Below are positions 12,496 to 26,200 of a stretch of 64,000 bases of DNA, piece after piece. Each line of letters starts with the position of its first letter. Position 1 is the first letter of the stretch. Made by a program: the position numbers and the translations under genes. Below the pieces are notes generated by a model, which saw only the letters and a list, made by a program, of their open reading frames with translations, was not told where the DNA came from and searched no databases. The stretch is from Dirofilaria immitis (taxonomy: Eukaryota > Nematoda > Chromadorea > Rhabditida > Onchocercidae), in the NCBI GenBank assembly GCA_024305405.1, contig JAKNDB010000109.1:558001-622000 (forward strand), in the 5' to 3' direction.

Positions 12496-15400
12496 CTATG
12501 CATCAGTATCTTCGTCATCCGTAACTGCTTGTCCTAATTCTATGAATTTTCGTCTATATTCAAGTATCTTAGCATCTTGATCAGCGAGCAATACTAACAA
12601 ATCTTCTTGTTCCTTTTTCAGTACTGCCAGTTCATCACCATTTACCATCTTAACAAAATAAGAAATTTAGAAAATTTTATTTCAAAATCAAGTATAAATT
12701 ATGCAACGAGAAATATTGGAACAACAATCCAATAATTTGATTTTCTTCATCCCACTCCTTCCAATTTGTTCTTTTTTTCTCGATACCTTTTGCGATTGCG
12801 AAAAAAGGAGATAAAATCCAACATAATATAGAAAACATTTCTCAGTATAATGCTAAAGGAACCTCTGAAGGTGCGACTTGTTTGTAAGAATGATTCATAG
12901 CTGTTTGAGCAATCTGTGCTTCGAGAATACGAATTTTTGCTTTTGCTTCTTCGATCTCTGATAAAGCGGCAGCCAACAATACTCCTTGAGAGTCGTACAT
13001 TTGCCAACCTCGTTCAAGCTGCTCTTCTAATTCCTTATTTTGAGATACAAGCTGTTCCACTATTGGATCTTGAGGATTCGATGACTAAAAATCATCTGAG
13101 TTCCATAAATTAATATGATAGTTCACATTTTAACTGATAATGTTTTCAATTTTTAAACATCCAAACAAAACCTGAGAAATCTGGTACTGCTGCCATTGTT
13201 CTGCCCATTGCTGGTATCTTTTCGCTTCTGACTGCCACTGCACCGCCATACTGAAATGTTTCATCATACTTAACAAATACACAGTTAAAATCAGCAAGAA
13301 AAAACAGCATAGAGTTGGCAAAAGACATAGCTTCACTTTGACGATTTCCGCTTTTCTAGTTCATTGTTGACAAAAAAATTGTAGCTTCAGAATAGAAAGC
13401 TTAGAAATTCCAAGAAACTCCAATCTGCATGCACGTTTAATAGTTCAGGATGTCTTAATACGAAAATTGAAACTATAAATTTCATCTCCCAAATTTTGGG
13501 CATGTCTCAATTGTAAAAATAAAGCATGTAGACCAAAATACAGGAACATAGTTTCGAAAAATATTCTGGAAAATATTCTTAAACACTCACCACTTATAAT
13601 GCTCAATTTCTTGTCTAGAAATGTTGGTACCATTCACCTGGCACTGCTCAGCAAATTGCTTCCAAAGCGAAGCTAATTCGTTTTCCTTATCATAATTCTG
13701 AAAGGAAAAATTGTTTTAACTTACTTATAAAACTGATTACTCCGCTTATATAAGTCATTTTGTTGAATGTCACGAAATAATATAAAAATATATGACAAGA
13801 AACAAGAATAAGCTCCATAGAGTAAAAGCTTATGTTACAGTGTATAAAAACCTGCTGAGTTTCCGCATCTTCCTTCAGTTTCTTTATCTGATGACTTAAT
13901 GATGCGATTGTTTCATCCTGACGCTTTATCAGCTCTTTGTATGAATTAAAAACACTATCATTATTGATACTGGAGGAAACTATTTCGGCGGATGGACATA
14001 TCTTTTTGATCATTTGACCTATGAAATGTCGAACTGATTTATAATTTAAATAACTTGAACAGTAACTTTCGTGATTTTTTGTACAGACTTAATATTCTTA
14101 ATTCTTAAAGATAATTCATAATTCCTTTAAGTTCTTCATTCCATGAATAACTCTGATTTATCAAAGTGTACAATTGTTCAATTTAAAAAAAAAAAAAACA
14201 AGCTTTTTGACACAAAGAGGAGACAAGATACGTAGTATCAGAATTAGTGTTTAAGTTTTTTCAGATCGCTAGAATGATCGGAATGCTCTGATGTATGAGA
14301 TTTTTCTAGCAGTGTAACGTATGGTCTTGCTTGCCATATTAATAATTTTTTTCACTAAAAGGCATGCTGCTACATACAGCAACTGAATATTTCTAATTAG
14401 GAAAAGGAATTGATAAAATCTAAGCAAAAATGTTTCTTGATAATAAAAAAATTTATTCTAAGAACCTTCGACATTTTTGAAGAATTTCGTAAAATGGTAA
14501 TCCAGTAACAAGTCTTGAGCTGTTTTTGCCAACGGCTGCGGCCGTTGTGCAGCTTTGACATAATGCTCACTATGTGAGAGGCCTTCAAGTAATTCAACTA
14601 GCTTTTCCTTTCCAACGCGACGTTCTACCACCACACTCAGAGCATTCTTTCTGGAAAATATTAGTTGATCATTTGTTACCTAAAGGGCAATCAATATAAA
14701 AGCAAATTTCAGTGCAGATGTATGCTAGAATGATGCATATTAAGAAAATCCAAAATTTACCTGCTTTTATCCTCGCCGCTTTCATCGAAAACTAAGCAGA
14801 CTGTAAGCAGAAATGCTATCAACCCTCTTACAACCTGATTCTCATCCTCAGAACCTTCTGTGCCATATCCATCTTGAAAAAACAAACACTGATTTTAGAA
14901 AATTCATAAAAATGCAAAATGAAAAAAGCGAATATTAAGAATTTATAAGCTTTATCCACCAAAAAAGTTTTATCTTTTCCCAATTCCATTATCTTCCAAC
15001 TTCAAAATTTATAAAATTTAAACTTCGTGCCATACCTATATGTGTCGTTAAATATTGGATATTCTCTTCAACTGAAATAAATTGTGTAACTGCCAACGGA
15101 CAGTTATGCAGCCATGTCGAAAGTAGCATAAGCAGACCTGCTCTAGTCTGCGGTCGACGGTTTCCCAAAGAAATCTAGAGAAATACCGATTAACTGATAG
15201 CACAGTTTTTACTCAAACTCTAAGAAAAAGAGAATCCTCACTAACCAGAACAGCACTAAGATGCTGCAAAAGTGAAGAAGGCGTTTCTGAAGGATTTGTT
15301 GTCAGCTGAACTCTGAGCAGCTGCTGTTTGAGATGATCCGCATCTAGAAGGCAATGCAGCAAACAAACGCAACCAAGCCACACCTAAACACTGATTAGTA

Positions 15401-18400
15401 GAAATGTAACTCATTAAGCAGATTTTTGTGGAAAACGACAAGGCTCAGTACTCTGCGATTTTTACGAATGGATTTTAAAAATTCCTTAATTGTTTGACCT
15501 ACCCTTTATTTTTGATTGAGTTTAATATTCCAAACTTTGGTATAGCTTCTTAATCATTTCGTATATATACTTGCATATTTTACCTGAACAGTTTCCGAAC
15601 TCAGAATGGCAGTGCATATACATTGACCAGTTGTGATTTGTGTTTCACTGGAAGTTCCCGAAGGCAACAGTGTATCAATTACCTATGATTATCAAGAATT
15701 CAGGTTCTATCAAGTACAAAGAATATCAAACTGGAAATAAATACTGATATCTCCAAAGTATTTATTAACTAATAAAAGTTTTAGGTTTTAATATTAAACG
15801 TCTTCTTCTAATCATCTCTGTAGATAAGGCTTCCTCATTTGCAATATTTAGATTACATTATTTTTCCGTCTAACTGTAACAGTGTGAAATCATTGATAAG
15901 TCTATAATCAAAATCAGCGCAACAAGACTCACTTTTGTTTTACCGAATTCGTTGTCGTAAAGGTAACATAAAAACAATAAAAACAGCACAGCGTAGTTTA
16001 AACGGTTGCTTATCAGTATTCATTGACAATAAAGAACAATTAATGCCGGCCTACAAGAGAGAAACATAAAAACGCGTTAAACAGCGAAGCTCTGCAAACA
16101 ATATTTCATATGCCGACTCAAATATGCGTGAATCAGAAGAAATGGAATGATATCATCCAGAACTAACAACTGCGTAGACAAGGGTATCGTTTTATCTAAT
16201 TTCACATCTCACTACCTGTTCCCAACATCGGTTGCCAGACTACGAGTTGAAAAATATTCCTGATTTGGATAATCACCACATATCACCTCTGCTACAGTGA
16301 TGATAGCTTCAGTAAGAACTTCAACTGTAGCTACAATTTCGGACAACAAAACACTGCATAGATTTTTCAACATTCCTGAAATGTGTTGTGGAATTCACAC
16401 AACAAAAAAGTCTGAATAACTGCAAAACACTAAGAAAATATTTACAACATATTTTCTTATCAAGATCATTTTTACCAGTACTCTATTCTTTTTCATGAAA
16501 AAGTTCTCGCTACCAAGGAATTTATAAAACTATATAATGAACATAATGCTTCATATCTCAAATTATTGCCCTTCTCTGTCAAATAATATGATTTTATAAA
16601 AGATGCCTCACAAAATTTGACCATTATAGAAGGAAATTTTAGAAATATCAATGTTTTAGAAGAGTTCTAACATATTGAAATTATTAATTTGTTTAAACCT
16701 TAATGCCAGTATGTCAATGACCAAATATTTAAACTATGTGCAATATTTCGAAATTTAATTTAATCGTAAAAATGACTTCCATCTGAACAATTCCTAAAAA
16801 AAAATCGAGCTACAAACTGAGGAATGCAATCGAAGGTACCATGCAATATTTACCTATCCTACTTGTCACCCCATTCAAACAAATACCTGCCATCCCATTC
16901 AAACAATTAATAGAAATAGTTAAACAACTGGCATCACGTTTTCTCTTGAGAGATTATTTAGTACGCAGTTATACCAGCAATAAATCGCATTTATTACCTA
17001 ATCGATTCCAATATTTCATTATGGATTTTGTTTAGCATGTCAATAAAACATGTAGAGAAAAACAGCCTTCATTGAAGTATCAAATCTTTACCTGATTGCG
17101 AAATAGCTTTCTGTGCAGCATGTGTGTTGTTGTGGGAATTATCCTGCGGAGAAACCAAACTTCGAACAACTTGAAATAAAAATATCACATTTGCAATTTT
17201 TTGCTTTTGCCATTCATAATCGTGTTGTGGCAAATCTTCCTCACCCTCTCGACCATATAAGAAACAATTCAACAGTACTGCCAAACGCTGTATTAAACTG
17301 AAAATCGAGGGCTTTCATATTTTTAAAATTAAATAATTTTTTCTGCCTAATTTGCCTATTTTTTCGTCGTTGAAAATTAGAATTACATATATTAATATCA
17401 AGTAGCACAAACTATTTCACAAAACTCATGAGTTGCTAGTGATATGATTTCCTAGTCGTCATAACCAATATTTAATAACGTTACATACAGTACTCTCCGG
17501 ATTCTACGATACATATCATGCTATTTTCAGAATGCAACCAGAATTTATAACAAATTTTCTACTTTTCTTTATATTATCATAAAAAAATGATAAAGTTAGT
17601 AACATATGTAATGAACTATTACCAGCATATTGACTTTCGTAAAATAAATACAAACCTGGCTTCTCGAAATAGCTGTTGGTTCTTTGGATTCTTCCGTAAT
17701 AGATTGAGAATGACATAAAGACAATCTTCGATAACGATACCTAAATAATCGGAAGATAAGATATGACAAAGCAATTCGTCATCCAAAAATAATATTGACA
17801 TTTTTGCGGAAAAACTTACTTTCCATAGGTTCGACATCGATCACATCAAAAAGAAGTTGAAATGCATTTTCATAAGCCAGAAGCTGTTGGATCTGTGGAT
17901 GTGCTCGACTTAGCTCACTCATCATTAATACCGTACTGTTACGAATTATCTTAAATAAAAAACAAATGAGATATATTTCAATTTCATCTGGTATATTGAA
18001 ATTCAATTCATTTGCGTTGATATGTTTTGAAGGCTGTAGTAAAAATTATAGTTAAAAATGATGTTTTCCTATAAATTTAACTTCCTTAATTAATTAGAAC
18101 AATAATAAAATACTTCTCTAGTATCGTGGAGCAAATCAACTAAGCGAGATACTCCCATTGGTTCCTCAACAATGGCTGTTTGTACTTCACTAGCACGATG
18201 TCGCAAGAGCGCTGTTAATAATTGTATTACTGCTCTGAAACATGTGAATAAATGTTTTTAAACCAAAATTTCTATTATAAAAAGCTAAGATTTAAAACTA
18301 TAAACTTAAACTCTGCAAGTGAAAAAACTTCTAGTAAAAATTAGGGTCCTATTGCACATCGGAAATACTTTTTACGACTTTACTGACTTAAATAAAGAAA

Positions 18401-19369
18401 AAAATCATTCAAAGCTCCAGCGATTCTAATGAAAATATAAAAAGCATACCTTCGAACAGCAAACTCGTATGATTCAACAAGTGCCATAATCGACGTTATG
18501 AATGTCTTTCTACGAACTATCATTTCCGCTAGTCGTTCACCGATTTCATCTTGTCCTTAAATTTGATTTCTTTTTTTCTCAACTGACTTTTTTACTAACT
18601 GAAATAAATAATTTACACCAAAATGAAGCATAATGGTTTACCCTAACCTTCATCGGGACAGTCATCATCGCACAATACGGATACTAATATCTCAAGAACG
18701 ATAGATACGATCTCCGAACTGTTACCTTCTTTTTCCAGAATCTCCATGTAAACATTCATACCTATGGCAGCAACTGGCAATCGTACTTTCTATAATATTT
18801 CTCACTCTTTACTGACCCACAAATTATCCTTTTTGCTCGGTATAAGAATTAATAAGAATCGTTAAACGAATTCAATTTAATCGTAGCATTCCACCGTCGC
18901 AATATTTTATTATATATTGGCAGATTTATTCACATATTTTCCATGATACTCATTACTGCGAGAAAATTCGTTTTCAAAAAAAATTTATCACTCATTAATT
19001 ACTGATTTACATTATAGCTTATGATATTCACGCACATTTACGAATTCACATGTGACATTTCCGGATAAATTTATTTCCTTACTAACATTTCCTGACTAGG
19101 TTTTGTTATATTTTGCTAAAAATTTTAATTTTTTAAGTTCTATTTTTATATATAATTAAACTTTAACGATCTTATTGATATCAACATTTAAATAGTAGTG
19201 ATTCTAACTTTAGCAAGTGATCGTAATGCTTTTAAGGCATCTCGTCGATCCTCGGGAACCGTTGATGTTTCCACTCTTTCAACAAGATTTTCCACAACTT
19301 CTGCAGCATTATCCGTTTCACGGGTACCATTAGTTTGACCACCAAATAAATTGGTTAAAAAATGCCATT
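12496..19369 (-). CDS. USO1: general vesicular transport factor p115 (USO1 family golgin)
   Basis: Peripheral membrane protein that tethers ER-derived and COPI vesicles to cis-Golgi membranes, with RAB1, GM130 and SNAREs as partners in other animals. It has many exons. The N-terminal exon 19369-19209 carries [11 protein letters not shown] and [19 protein letters not shown], matching the p115 N-terminus. The armadillo-like head follows, for example at 18790-18640, 18555-18462, 18230-18120, around 17950-17820 ([16 protein letters not shown]) and around 17740-17660 ([18 protein letters not shown]); 17290-17080 has [16 protein letters not shown] late head exon, 14650-14466, has KPQP-like [11 protein letters not shown]. 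The coiled-coil tail exons are 14018-13852, 13697-13591, 13250-13172, 13084-12863 and 12648-12496. The C-terminus has [16 protein letters not shown] and an acidic end (DDEDTDA), both family hallmarks. The initiator Met is not in the 19369 exon frame, so a short first exon probably lies upstream, before about 19800. Confidence 0.9.
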
Positions 19370-20248
19370 CTATAATAATTTGCTTCTTTCTTTTTAAATT
19401 AAGCAAAAATATTTCGAAAAATCTGAATTTTTGATAGAAACTAGTAAATTATTATTAGCCAACGTAATTTTTCATTTTCAAATATTTAAGTCAATTTTGA
19501 TAAATTATAATTCTAATAAAATAAAGAATATTGAAAAAGTTTTATGAAAGAATTCTGAAAGAGGAAGAGAAAGAAAAACGAATCCATCGATACGCCAATT
19601 GAGACAGTAAAGATTTAATGACCCAAACAAATTTCAGTTAATTATGAAAACCAAAACCATCATCCAACTAAGGGGTCGCATAATTAGACGGCATATAGAT
19701 GGTCTCGTGTCATTATGCCAATTTTTGCGGTTATGATGATGACATCGAGCTGTTCGTTGTGAAACGTATTGCGCTGTTTTTGATCAATTATTATATTAAT
19801 GGTTGAAGTTCAAGGACATGGACATAACTGTTTATTGTCTCTCACTTACAAGATTTCATGAAATTAAGGTCACAGATATAAGAAGTGATAGAATTTTTCT
19901 AATATTTGTAAAAAAATCTTGCACATAGTTATGTATTAGCAAAGTTTAATTACAGATATCAACAACTTGATATATTTACTTTCGGCAAATGCTTTTTAGA
20001 AATTAAAATTCTTGAATTTTGAATTCATTTTTTTCAGGTTAACGAAAAGTAAGAAAGGATTATTTAAAGTCGTTCCTTTGAACGATTTAAAGGATTCCTT
20101 TGTATTTTATAGTGGCGGGAAGCATTGTTTAGGCAGTATGGCTGATGCAGTTGTTGCCATTTCCTCCCTTCCTCTTTCTATGCTCTAAAGGTATTTTAAT
20201 ATTATACATTATTTTGATATTGAAATTAATTTATTTAATTTGTTCTTA
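19370..20248. promoter_or_regulatory. divergent region between p115 and myosin XVIII genes
   Basis: About 0.9 kb that must contain both promoters and probably the first exon of p115 and the 5' exon(s) of the myosin. A candidate myosin 5' exon lies near 20040-20190, after a TTTTTTTCAG acceptor and before a GTATTT donor. It does not give one clean frame into the next exon. Confidence 0.4.
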
Positions 20249-23200
20249 ATGTTTTCTAAATTCGAACCTTTGGAACATATATCAAATAATATCGTGAAAT
20301 TCTCAGATTTAACGATTAAAATTGCTGATTTCCAGAATTTGCCAAAACTGTCGCTTCCAGCACTGGCACCAGTGCAAGTTAATATTAGAACCGTGACGTT
20401 GCATAGAAATATTTCTGGTAAGCGTAATGTTGGTATTTTGATTTAAAAAATTTCGATCAAGAATTTCTTATAGTTGTTGTAGAAGAATTTTGTATTTACT
20501 TGAATATAGTATTCTTTTGTCGTGTATTATAGACGAATAGTTTCAGTAGAAGTTTTGTTGATTAATGGAGAAATTATTTTGATAGAGGGTGCATGAGAAT
20601 AGTATCATGAGTGTAGGAAGAAATATCTGGCGGAATTGTAATAAGCAGGAATGATCGTTATCGCTAAATGTACTAATTTAGTTGATCCGCAGTGAATTGA
20701 AAATGAATAGGGGAATGAATCTCATTTACAGCGCTAGTTGCTTTGCAGAATTTTAGATGTATGTAAGTTTGATTATCAGATAGGAGAAATGTTGTAATAT
20801 TACAAACATTACATATAAGATTGTTTATCAAATGGAAAAATGAAAATTAGATAAATCATTTGTTATATTAAACATCATAACATTTATTCGTATTCATCTT
20901 AAGTGACGAATCATCTGAAAATTATTTTACAATACAAATATTTTGACTATTTGAACATATTTATTTTAAAATTATTACAGTTTGCCAACAATAGTCTCCT
21001 TTTTTAAGAAATTTAAAAGATTTATTTACATTTACATGAAATTGTTGATTTTATTCTTTTTTTCAGGTGATTTTGATTTCATAGTACGACGTACGCAAAT
21101 TCCAGACAAACAAGGAAAATTGCATGCTGTTGCTTTTGTAGAACCTATAAAATTTCGGGATGGCCCACCACGACCAAACGATATCCGATATGGGTTACTT
21201 CCAGGTGATCAGTTATTACGAATCAATGGTACTTCAATCGATGTGTTAAGTCGGAACGATTTATCAACTCTTATGGAGGTTTTCATTATTTTTTCTGCGC
21301 TTTTATAATTTCTCATAATATTTAACGATATTTATGGTGTTGGACCGTCGCGAACCTAATTATCCCTAATTATCTAGTATATAGGCGTATAATTCAGTAA
21401 AAGCTCTTTTCAGTAAACTCGATAAACACAGATACATTTAGATTTAATCCTAAAAATCTTCTAATTATTCAGTTTGATTGATACCTATTCATGCGAAGTA
21501 GATAAATGAATTCGTTTGTTGCTTACCGTATTTTTGCAAAATGCCCTTAAAGTAATGTATTGTTCGCTTTTTAATAATGCTTTAGTGTAATCTTTATGAA
21601 GATTAGAAGATTATAGTGCGTTCTAATTAATACATTAAAAAATAGCCTGATCGAGAATGTTATTTTGGAAATATTAAGCAGATTACTCGTATTAAGTGAC
21701 GTGGAATAAAATTAAGAATGACCTCTGTTATTCCAATTTTTTTTCTTTTTTCTGTCGCTTCCTGCATTGATGTTTATTTCTTTTGACAAATCTCACGTTT
21801 TCCAGTTCATACTACATAACAAAAAAATCATTAATCCATAAAAGGATTGCAATAGCATATTTACCCTTAAATGGTCTTCATAATTTATTTTGCTATTACT
21901 GATATGGATTAGTGATAGTTCTGACTTCTACTTTAGTGCAGTCCCAATATGATCATGTTTTCAGGTTAAAACTAATCATTTTTAGTGAAATTCTATCTAT
22001 ATTTAGCAATAATATAATTGACTTATAATAATACATATTTATATATTCGTCCTCTATACTTATAAAGTCATATCCGAATGTTTTTTCACTGGATGATTGG
22101 ATAGTGTAAAAATTATTGCAAAAATATCTAATGTTAATTTCTAACAAGTATAGTCTTCTAATAGCCATTATTGCAGCGCTGTGGACCAACTGTTGAGTTA
22201 ACGGTACGATCTGCACCGGAATTAGCTGAATTATGCGAGCGGAATGAGGTAGATCGTTCTGCCGCTGGTGATTCACTGATGCTTCCAGCAAATCCGAAAT
22301 ATCGAGCTCATGTGGTAATTTTGTTGAAAGAATTATTAATTTTAAGTGAAATTTTAGACATGAAGTAATGAAGAAATGAAATGAAATATGGCAAACAAAT
22401 TATAATGGCAATTTATGCTGTAGGATACGCCAGAAGAGGAACGGTGCTGGTTGATTCATAAAAACGGTTTCACGCTTGCACGTTTATTGGAAACACTGCC
22501 AGATGGAAGGATGAGAATAAAAGTGATGGATTTGGAAATGGATGTTGATGTGACAGATGTTGACAAAGCGAATCCATCAAGCTTAGATCGCGTTAAGGAT
22601 CTTATTAGGTTGCTCCTTTTTCTCATTTTATAAATATTTAATCCACGAACATTCAAATAAATTTATATCAATTGAAATAAAATAAGTTTATCTTAATTTA
22701 ATAAATCATCGGAATCAATTCGCTACATCAAGAAATATCGAATTTGGCGCAAAGGATTAATCAGTTGATTTATTCAAACTGAGAAAAATTTATTCAAAAA
22801 AAAAAGAGCGGAATTGTTTTCATGTTGATATTCTGCATGGAGCATAATCTTTTCTCTCATTTTTTCTGTTTTAGTTTACGTTATATAAACGAAACGAGTA
22901 TACTGCATGTACTTCGTCAACGTTATGGCAGTAATTTGTTTTACACGTATATTGGCCCACGAAATATGATATGTTTGGCAACTGAAAGTCCAAAAACAGC
23001 AACAACAGTTTCTCTTTTAAAGGTTGCAGGAGACAGCAGATTCCGCCCCACATATATTCTTCCGCTCAGCAAGCTTACAGGTAAGACTTTCTTTATTATA
23101 TGGATCCAGTAATGAAATATCGTTTCACTCTCTGTTGATTGATGTAAGAATTTAAGACTCTTAATTTCATCTTCGACTGTATCTGGTAATTTCTTAATCT

Positions 23201-26200
23201 AACTTTTCTAAAGGGCCTTACAAATGTCGGGAAGAAATCAGTGTATTGTGTTATCGGGAACATCTGGTAGTGGGAAAACGATGCAACTGCGAAATATATG
23301 TCGTTATTTTTGCGAAGTAGCTGGTTGGACTAAGGCACTGTCATGTAAGTTTACAATGTAGCAGAAGTTTGTTTTGATTCAGCACTTTAATTTGAAATGA
23401 TGGGAAATCAATGATGAGTAAAATTCAGCAATATTTCTATATTTCTCTACTGTAGGAATATGGAACTGTGAAGGAAATAAAGTAGAATCAGAAATCATGA
23501 ACTTAAGAATTGGATTCAGAATTTATAATCACTGTAACGAATCAATATTACTGTTTTTTAAAGCTTAAGAAACTGAAAGATGTTTTTTCATAAAATTTAT
23601 CATATTTTCAAAATATGCTAACGCCCAATTTCTATTCTATGTTTGTCTCAGACGATACAATATCATCGGCTCTTTTGTTTTGGAATCGTTTGGTAACTGT
23701 AAAACGAAAAGTAGTGGGAATTCAACTCGGTTTTTAATGATGCTTTCGCTCTCATTTGATACTGTGGCATCATTAAGGTAATCTTATTTCATCTCCATAA
23801 ATTCTTCGAAAATTTCCTGCAAATTTATAATATTCAAAGCATCAGTATATCGATTTTAGTTTCAATTTAAAGAATGAGGAATAGGTTGGGGACTCGAACC
23901 GTCTTGTCATATTTTAGTATGCTGTGTTGTCTTTCCTTTGGTCATTGGTTCATTTCCTCATATCTGTTTTCTTAGCTAAGCTTTACAGAATAAATTGTTT
24001 CTACTTCAGTACTTTTTATATAGAAGCAGTGCCAATTCTTATTGCACTTTTGTTAAAATTTAGACTCATTTACTCATGAGAATTCGCAATATCAAATTGT
24101 ACGTGGGATGCATATTTTTAGGAATGCTTCTATACAAACATTTTTATTGGAAAAAATCGTGTTAATCGCTGTATCACTGATGGAAGGGTATTTCATGTAA
24201 TACGTTATTTTTTACAAGGAGCTGATTCAGAAGTAGTGGCAGCATTTAAACAAAAAACGACGACTCACTCACTGACTCCCAAGAAGTACTTCTTCAGTGC
24301 TTTCATATTTTTTTCAGTGCTTTTCTTATTTAATCAGTGTCCTTTCCGTGTCATAATTCATATTTCTCAGTCTTTTATTTCAAGTTTAAATTTGGAATAT
24401 GTCTGGAATTTGTTAGCCAGTACATTTGATATATAGAGATTTCCCTAAAAATTCAATAAATTTAAAAAGCCTATTGAATTTCCGATATTGTTGGCTTCAT
24501 CATTCCTTTTTCTAGAATTGGCTAAAATTACTGGATTCGTTCACGGAGTTGGGTTTTAACGAAAAGGAGAAAGCTGCGATCATATCTATTCTTTCGGCAA
24601 TTCTACATTTGATTTGTGCCGAAGCTACGCAGAGTGATGCGCCAAGATCTCAATTTATACACATGCAACATGCTCAACAAGCTGCCTCATTACTGGGATT
24701 AGAAGTGGAACAACTTACTTCAGCTGTTTTCCGTAAAAATCTTTCACAAACTGTATCCAGTAATCCCGTTAGGTATTGTAAATGGATTTATGTATCTCTA
24801 TCTCAATGCTTTCTTTATGGGTGGCCATTAGATATGTACTGAACTCTTTTGTATCCGAAAATGTAACCCAAGGTTGGCGTAGTTATTGTTGATTAGTAAA
24901 ATAATTATTGAAATATTTATTCTTAATGTTGAAATATTTCGAATAGAGAGGAATAGCATATACATTGGTCTTGCGCATCATATAACATTTGAAATCATGA
25001 AAAAAAACTTTTTTTCAATTTAATTTTGTTAAGTATTACCAAGAACATAAATGGTATTTGGAGATGAATATTATTCTGGTTTATTTTTAGCCGAATTTCG
25101 CTCTCTACACGTAATCAAACTGGACAAGAAGCACTGAATCGATTTATCGCTTGCTTGTATAACGAATTGTTTGATGCCGTTGTTCGTTTATTGAATCGTC
25201 GTTTAGGAGAAGGTGGTTCAACATCATCATCTACTATTACTATTGTCGATTATCCTGGAAGCGAATTTGGATCATTCAGCCCGGTACAGTTAAATTTTCA
25301 TTTGTTGTTTAAAGTTACTGTGTAATGTTTAAATTGAAAAAAATATTCTGCCTAGTTTGTACCTGAAAGTTTGAAAATTATTTTGACTCCGACATTATTC
25401 ACTTGATTGTTTCAAGAATTTTTCAGGATTCGGTTCATCCTCGTGGCCTCAATGATTTGTTATACAATTATGTAAGTGAGCGATTTGCGGAGCTATATCA
25501 TGATATATGCTTTAATGAGCCTTTGGAAATGTATAAACGAGAGCAAGTGGAAGCTGATGTTGAGCAAACCCAAAGTTCTCCGCACGAAATTTGTCGATTA
25601 ATTGATCAAAGACAACAATTGGTAATTTATTGCATATTGGGGCGCTATTGTATGAAAATTTTAGAAAATTCTGCTAAATGAATTAATTCAAGCATAGTTT
25701 TTGGTCTTGCTATAGTAATTTAGGTATATCGGCCACAATACAAAATATGTCGTAGGTCATAGCTGCATACTGTTTCCGAAAGAACTAGCGATATTCGTTA
25801 CGAGATTATCTACCATTTTAAGTTGAATAGATAAGCTTGTGCTGTGCTAATTTTTTTGTCATCTAAAAACTTTTTTTTTAGTTTTTTAGTATGCAATATT
25901 TTAGTCTAATTGTGTTGATATTGAATTGCGAAGTACGGAAAAACGTGGTCTGATGTGTATTTTGGATGAGGAAGCACTATTTCCAGCGGCAACAGACGAT
26001 TCTTTTTGGAGAGAATCTTTGTGCATCTGGCTGACTCACGTAAGTTTAGTTTCTTGGACATTAAAAAATAATAGGTGATGATTTTTTCTATTCTTTTAGA
26101 TTTAATTCGACGAGGTACAAATCCGCTAACATTTGTACTTCGGCATGGCCTTGGTAGCAGTTCTGTTACATATAATGTTCAAGGCTGGGTAAAAGCCGCC

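Noticed and set aside
23886..23905. tRNA-like B box on the minus strand (GGTTCGAGTCC)
   Set aside because: The flanking bases cannot form the T stem and no A box or acceptor stem fits; it lies in a myosin intron.
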